Both the position numbers and the translations under genes were made by a program. Below the pieces are notes generated by a model. The model ran no database searches. It worked only from the letters and a program-made list of their open reading frames with translations, and was not told the DNA's origin. From contig NZ_CP160035.1 of assembly GCF_040703125.1 (NCBI RefSeq), forward strand, positions 3,892,001 to 3,956,000: a stretch of 64,000 bases of DNA. The letters run 5' to 3'. Shown in pieces: positions 62,468 to 64,000 of this stretch (positions are counted from its first letter, which is position 1; each line of letters opens with the position of its first letter). This stretch comes from Flavobacterium ovatum. GTDB taxonomy: Bacteria; Bacteroidota; Bacteroidia; Flavobacteriales; Flavobacteriaceae.

Positions 62468-62539
62468 TAGTCCGTAAGGGAATCGAACCCCTGTTACCAA
62501 GACGAAATCTTGGCGTCCTAACCCCTAGACGAACGGACC
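62468..62539 (-). tRNA. tRNA-Glu (TTC anticodon), distinct copy
   Basis: Reverse complement begins GGTCCGTTCGTCTAGGGGTT. Cloverleaf of 72 nt: acceptor GGTCCGT/ACGGACT, D-arm GTCT/GGAC, anticodon arm CCAAG-ATTTCGT-CTTGG with TTC at 34-36, T-arm AGGGG-TTCGATT-CCCTT, discriminator A. CCA is not encoded. Its body differs from the other two copies at many positions. Confidence 0.95.
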
Positions 62540-62581
62540 ATTATCACCTAGTTAGTTTATTAATCTAAAAGATTAATTTTG

Positions 62582-62653
62582 TAGCCCGTAGCGGAATCGA
62601 ACCGCTCTTACATGGATGAAAACCATGCGTCCTAACCGATAGACGAACGGGCC
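62582..62653 (-). tRNA. tRNA-Glu (TTC anticodon), copy
   Basis: 72 nt: acceptor GGCCCGT/ACGGGCT, D-arm GTCT/GGAC, anticodon arm CATGG-TTTTCAT-CCATG (anticodon TTC), T-arm AGCGG-TTCGATT-CCGCT, discriminator A. CCA not encoded. Identical to the copy at 62703-62774. Confidence 0.95.
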
Positions 62654-62702
62654 ATTTTTCCTTTTTAAGTCAAGGAAAACTTTCTTTGCAAAATAAAAAT
62701 AG

Positions 62703-62774
62703 TAGCCCGTAGCGGAATCGAACCGCTCTTACATGGATGAAAACCATGCGTCCTAACCGATAGACGAACGGGCC
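62703..62774 (-). tRNA. tRNA-Glu (TTC anticodon), copy
   Basis: 72 nt, the same sequence as 62582-62653. It is the first tRNA behind the promoter at 62795-62824. Confidence 0.95.
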
Positions 62775-62794
62775 TTACTTCTTTATTGCGGTTG

Positions 62795-62824
62795 CAAAGA
62801 TACACCTATTTTTCAAACGTACAA
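62795..62824 (-). promoter_or_regulatory. Bacteroidota-type promoter of the tRNA-Glu / rpsT cluster
   Basis: Minus-strand TTG (62824-62822), 19-bp spacer, then TATCTTTG (62802-62795), matching TTG...TAnnTTTG. Expected transcript start near 62788, 14 bp before the first tRNA. Confidence 0.8.
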
Positions 62825-62851
62825 TAGCACAAGTAAAAAAAAATAAAAAAA

Positions 62852-64000
62852 TTAATAAGCTTTTGCAAAAAGCACTCTCTTTGAAGACGGATTCCCTGTA
62901 AACACACAGGCTCCCAGCTCCTCTTTACCATCCAAAGGAATACATCTAATGGTTGCTTTTGTTAAATCTTTTATCTTCTCTTCTGTCTCTATTGTTCCGT
63001 CCCAATGAGCTGATAAAAAGCCTCCTTTTTCTTCTAAAACTTGCTTAAATTCTTCAAAATCATTCACTTCAGTAATATGTGTATTTCTATATTTCAAAGA
63101 TTTCTCAAATAAATCGATCTGAATTTGCTCTAAAAGCTCTTTAATATAAATTGCAATTCCATCTTTAGATTTTGTCTCTTTTGTCAAGGTATCACGTCTT
63201 GCTACCTCAAAAGTTCCATTTCCCAAATCTTTTGGACCAACAGCAATTCGAACCGGAACCCCTTTTAATTCCCACTCGGCAAATTTAAACCCTGGTTTCT
63301 GAGTCGTTCTATCATCAAACTTAACCGTAACACCCAATTTCCTCAAATCAGCTGTTAAAACTGCAACAGTACCTGATATCGCAGTCAATTGTTCGTCTGT
63401 TTTGTAAATAGGCACAATCACAACATGTATTGGTGCCAAATTAGGAGGCAATACCAATCCTTGATCGTCGGAATGCGTCATCACTAAGGCTCCCATTAAC
63501 CGTGTAGAAACTCCCCAAGAGGTACCCCACACATATTCTTGTTTTCCTTCGGCATTCGCAAACTTCACATCAAACGCTTCTGCAAAATTTTGCCCTAAGA
63601 AATGCGATGTTCCCGCTTGCAATGCTTTTCCATCTTGCATCAAAGCTTCGATACAATAAGTTTCTACAGCACCTGCAAAACGTTCTGATTCTGTTTTCAA
63701 CCCTTTCACAACTGGAATTGCCATGAAATTTTGAGCAAAATCAGCATATACATTCATCATTTTTTCTGACTCTTCAATAGCTTCTTGGCGAGTCGCATGA
63801 GCAGTATGACCTTCCTGCCATAAGAACTCTGCTGTTCTTAAAAATAAACGGGTACGCATTTCCCAACGAACGACATTTGCCCATTGATTAATTAACAATG
63901 GCAAGTCTCTATACGATTGCACCCATCCTTTATAGGTTGACCAAATAATAGCTTCAGATGTTGGACGAACAATTAGCTCTTCCTCTAACTTTGCATTTGG
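62852..64000 (-). CDS. proS: Prolyl-tRNA synthetase, C-terminal part (5' end outside the window)
   Basis: The minus-strand frame is open to the window edge ([20 protein letters not shown] then [16 protein letters not shown]); the GTG internal start is only a Val codon. Class II motifs: motif 2 [20 protein letters not shown] followed by [20 protein letters not shown], motif 3 [20 protein letters not shown]. The anticodon-binding domain ([20 protein letters not shown]) follows, and the C-terminal extension ends RVLFAKAY with [10 protein letters not shown], as in the archaeal/eukaryotic-like (ProS type 3) enzymes found in Bacteroidota. Confidence 0.95.
   Translation of the reverse strand, partial: PNAKLEEELIVRPTSEAIIWSTYKGWVQSYRDLPLLINQWANVVRWEMRTRLFLRTAEFLWQEGHTAHATRQEAIEESEKMMNVYADFAQNFMAIPVVKGLKTESERFAGAVETYCIEALMQDGKALQAGTSHFLGQNFAEAFDVKFANAEGKQEYVWGTSWGVSTRLMGALVMTHSDDQGLVLPPNLAPIHVVIVPIYKTDEQLTAISGTVAVLTADLRKLGVTVKFDDRTTQKPGFKFAEWELKGVPVRIAVGPKDLGNGTFEVARRDTLTKETKSKDGIAIYIKELLEQIQIDLFEKSLKYRNTHITEVNDFEEFKQVLEEKGGFLSAHWDGTIETEEKIKDLTKATIRCIPLDGKEELGACVFTGNPSSKRVLFAKAY

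Overview
The window looks like a chromosomal segment of a flavobacterium (Bacteroidota, probably Flavobacterium). The reasons are the AT-rich sequence, the Bacteroidota promoter signature (TAnnTTTG at -7, with TTG at -33 in front of the tRNA cluster), a type IX secretion (T9SS type B) C-terminal domain, a BamA-like barrel fusion, an HD-PycTM protein, an ISAon1-type insertion sequence and the characteristic flavobacterial intergenic hairpin repeats. Most genes are housekeeping or core genes, with accessory islands between them.

Layout. 1-7.7 kb: 3' end of a DEAD-box RNA helicase gene, a CarboxypepD_reg-like secreted protein, a very small Lys-rich protein, PepD dipeptidase, a deoxyinosine/uracil-type DNA glycosylase, two membrane proteins (one with four DUF347-type repeats) and an alpha/beta hydrolase. 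7.8-17.1 kb: fatty-acid catabolism, with FadD-type acyl-CoA ligase, then a MarR regulator, FadN-type dehydrogenase/hydratase, FadA thiolase and acyl-CoA dehydrogenase in one direction. A four-helix-bundle gene flanked by inverted repeats interrupts this operon. 17.2-22.8 kb: IS3-type remnant, then porin - BCCT transporter - universal stress protein on the minus strand, then SodC and a YdeI-like protein.

22.9-28.9 kb is the main accessory/defence stretch: a class II Fic AMPylator with a C-terminal winged helix and a perfect 16+16 bp inverted repeat just upstream of its start, followed by a two-gene OLD-nuclease/UvrD-helicase pair with Gabija architecture. 29.3-34.7 kb: tsaC/Sua5, CCA-adding enzyme, heme A synthase, a CDP-alcohol phosphatidyltransferase and two thioredoxin-fold proteins. 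34.8-41.2 kb: a 1-kb gene-free AT-rich tract, sugar O-acetyltransferase, a decayed VOC/glyoxalase gene, ClC channel plus HPP protein, a pRiA4b ORF-3-like protein, a second four-helix-bundle gene, a nucleoid-associated protein and an orphan terminator that may end a small RNA. 41.3-50.8 kb is tightly packed with alternating orientation: GAF protein, HD-PycTM (Pycsar-effector-like) membrane protein, a 1231-residue phosphoesterase / kinase-like / BamA-barrel fusion, a lipoprotein and a conserved protein with a possible kinase-like loop. 50.9-60.3 kb: a 1650-residue T9SS adhesin-like protein, TypA/BipA, and a PAS histidine kinase with its partner response regulator. 60.4-62.1 kb: an ISAon1/ISL3-type element sitting inside an older, decayed copy of the same type. 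62.2-64 kb: ribosomal protein S20, three tRNA-Glu(TTC) genes behind a clear promoter, and the 3' part of proS.

No entirely new multi-gene system is proven by sequence alone. The loci that most deserve a second look are the Fic/Gabija island, the HD-PycTM gene (no cyclase nearby), the phosphoesterase-kinase-BamA fusion, and the mobile-looking four-helix-bundle cassettes.
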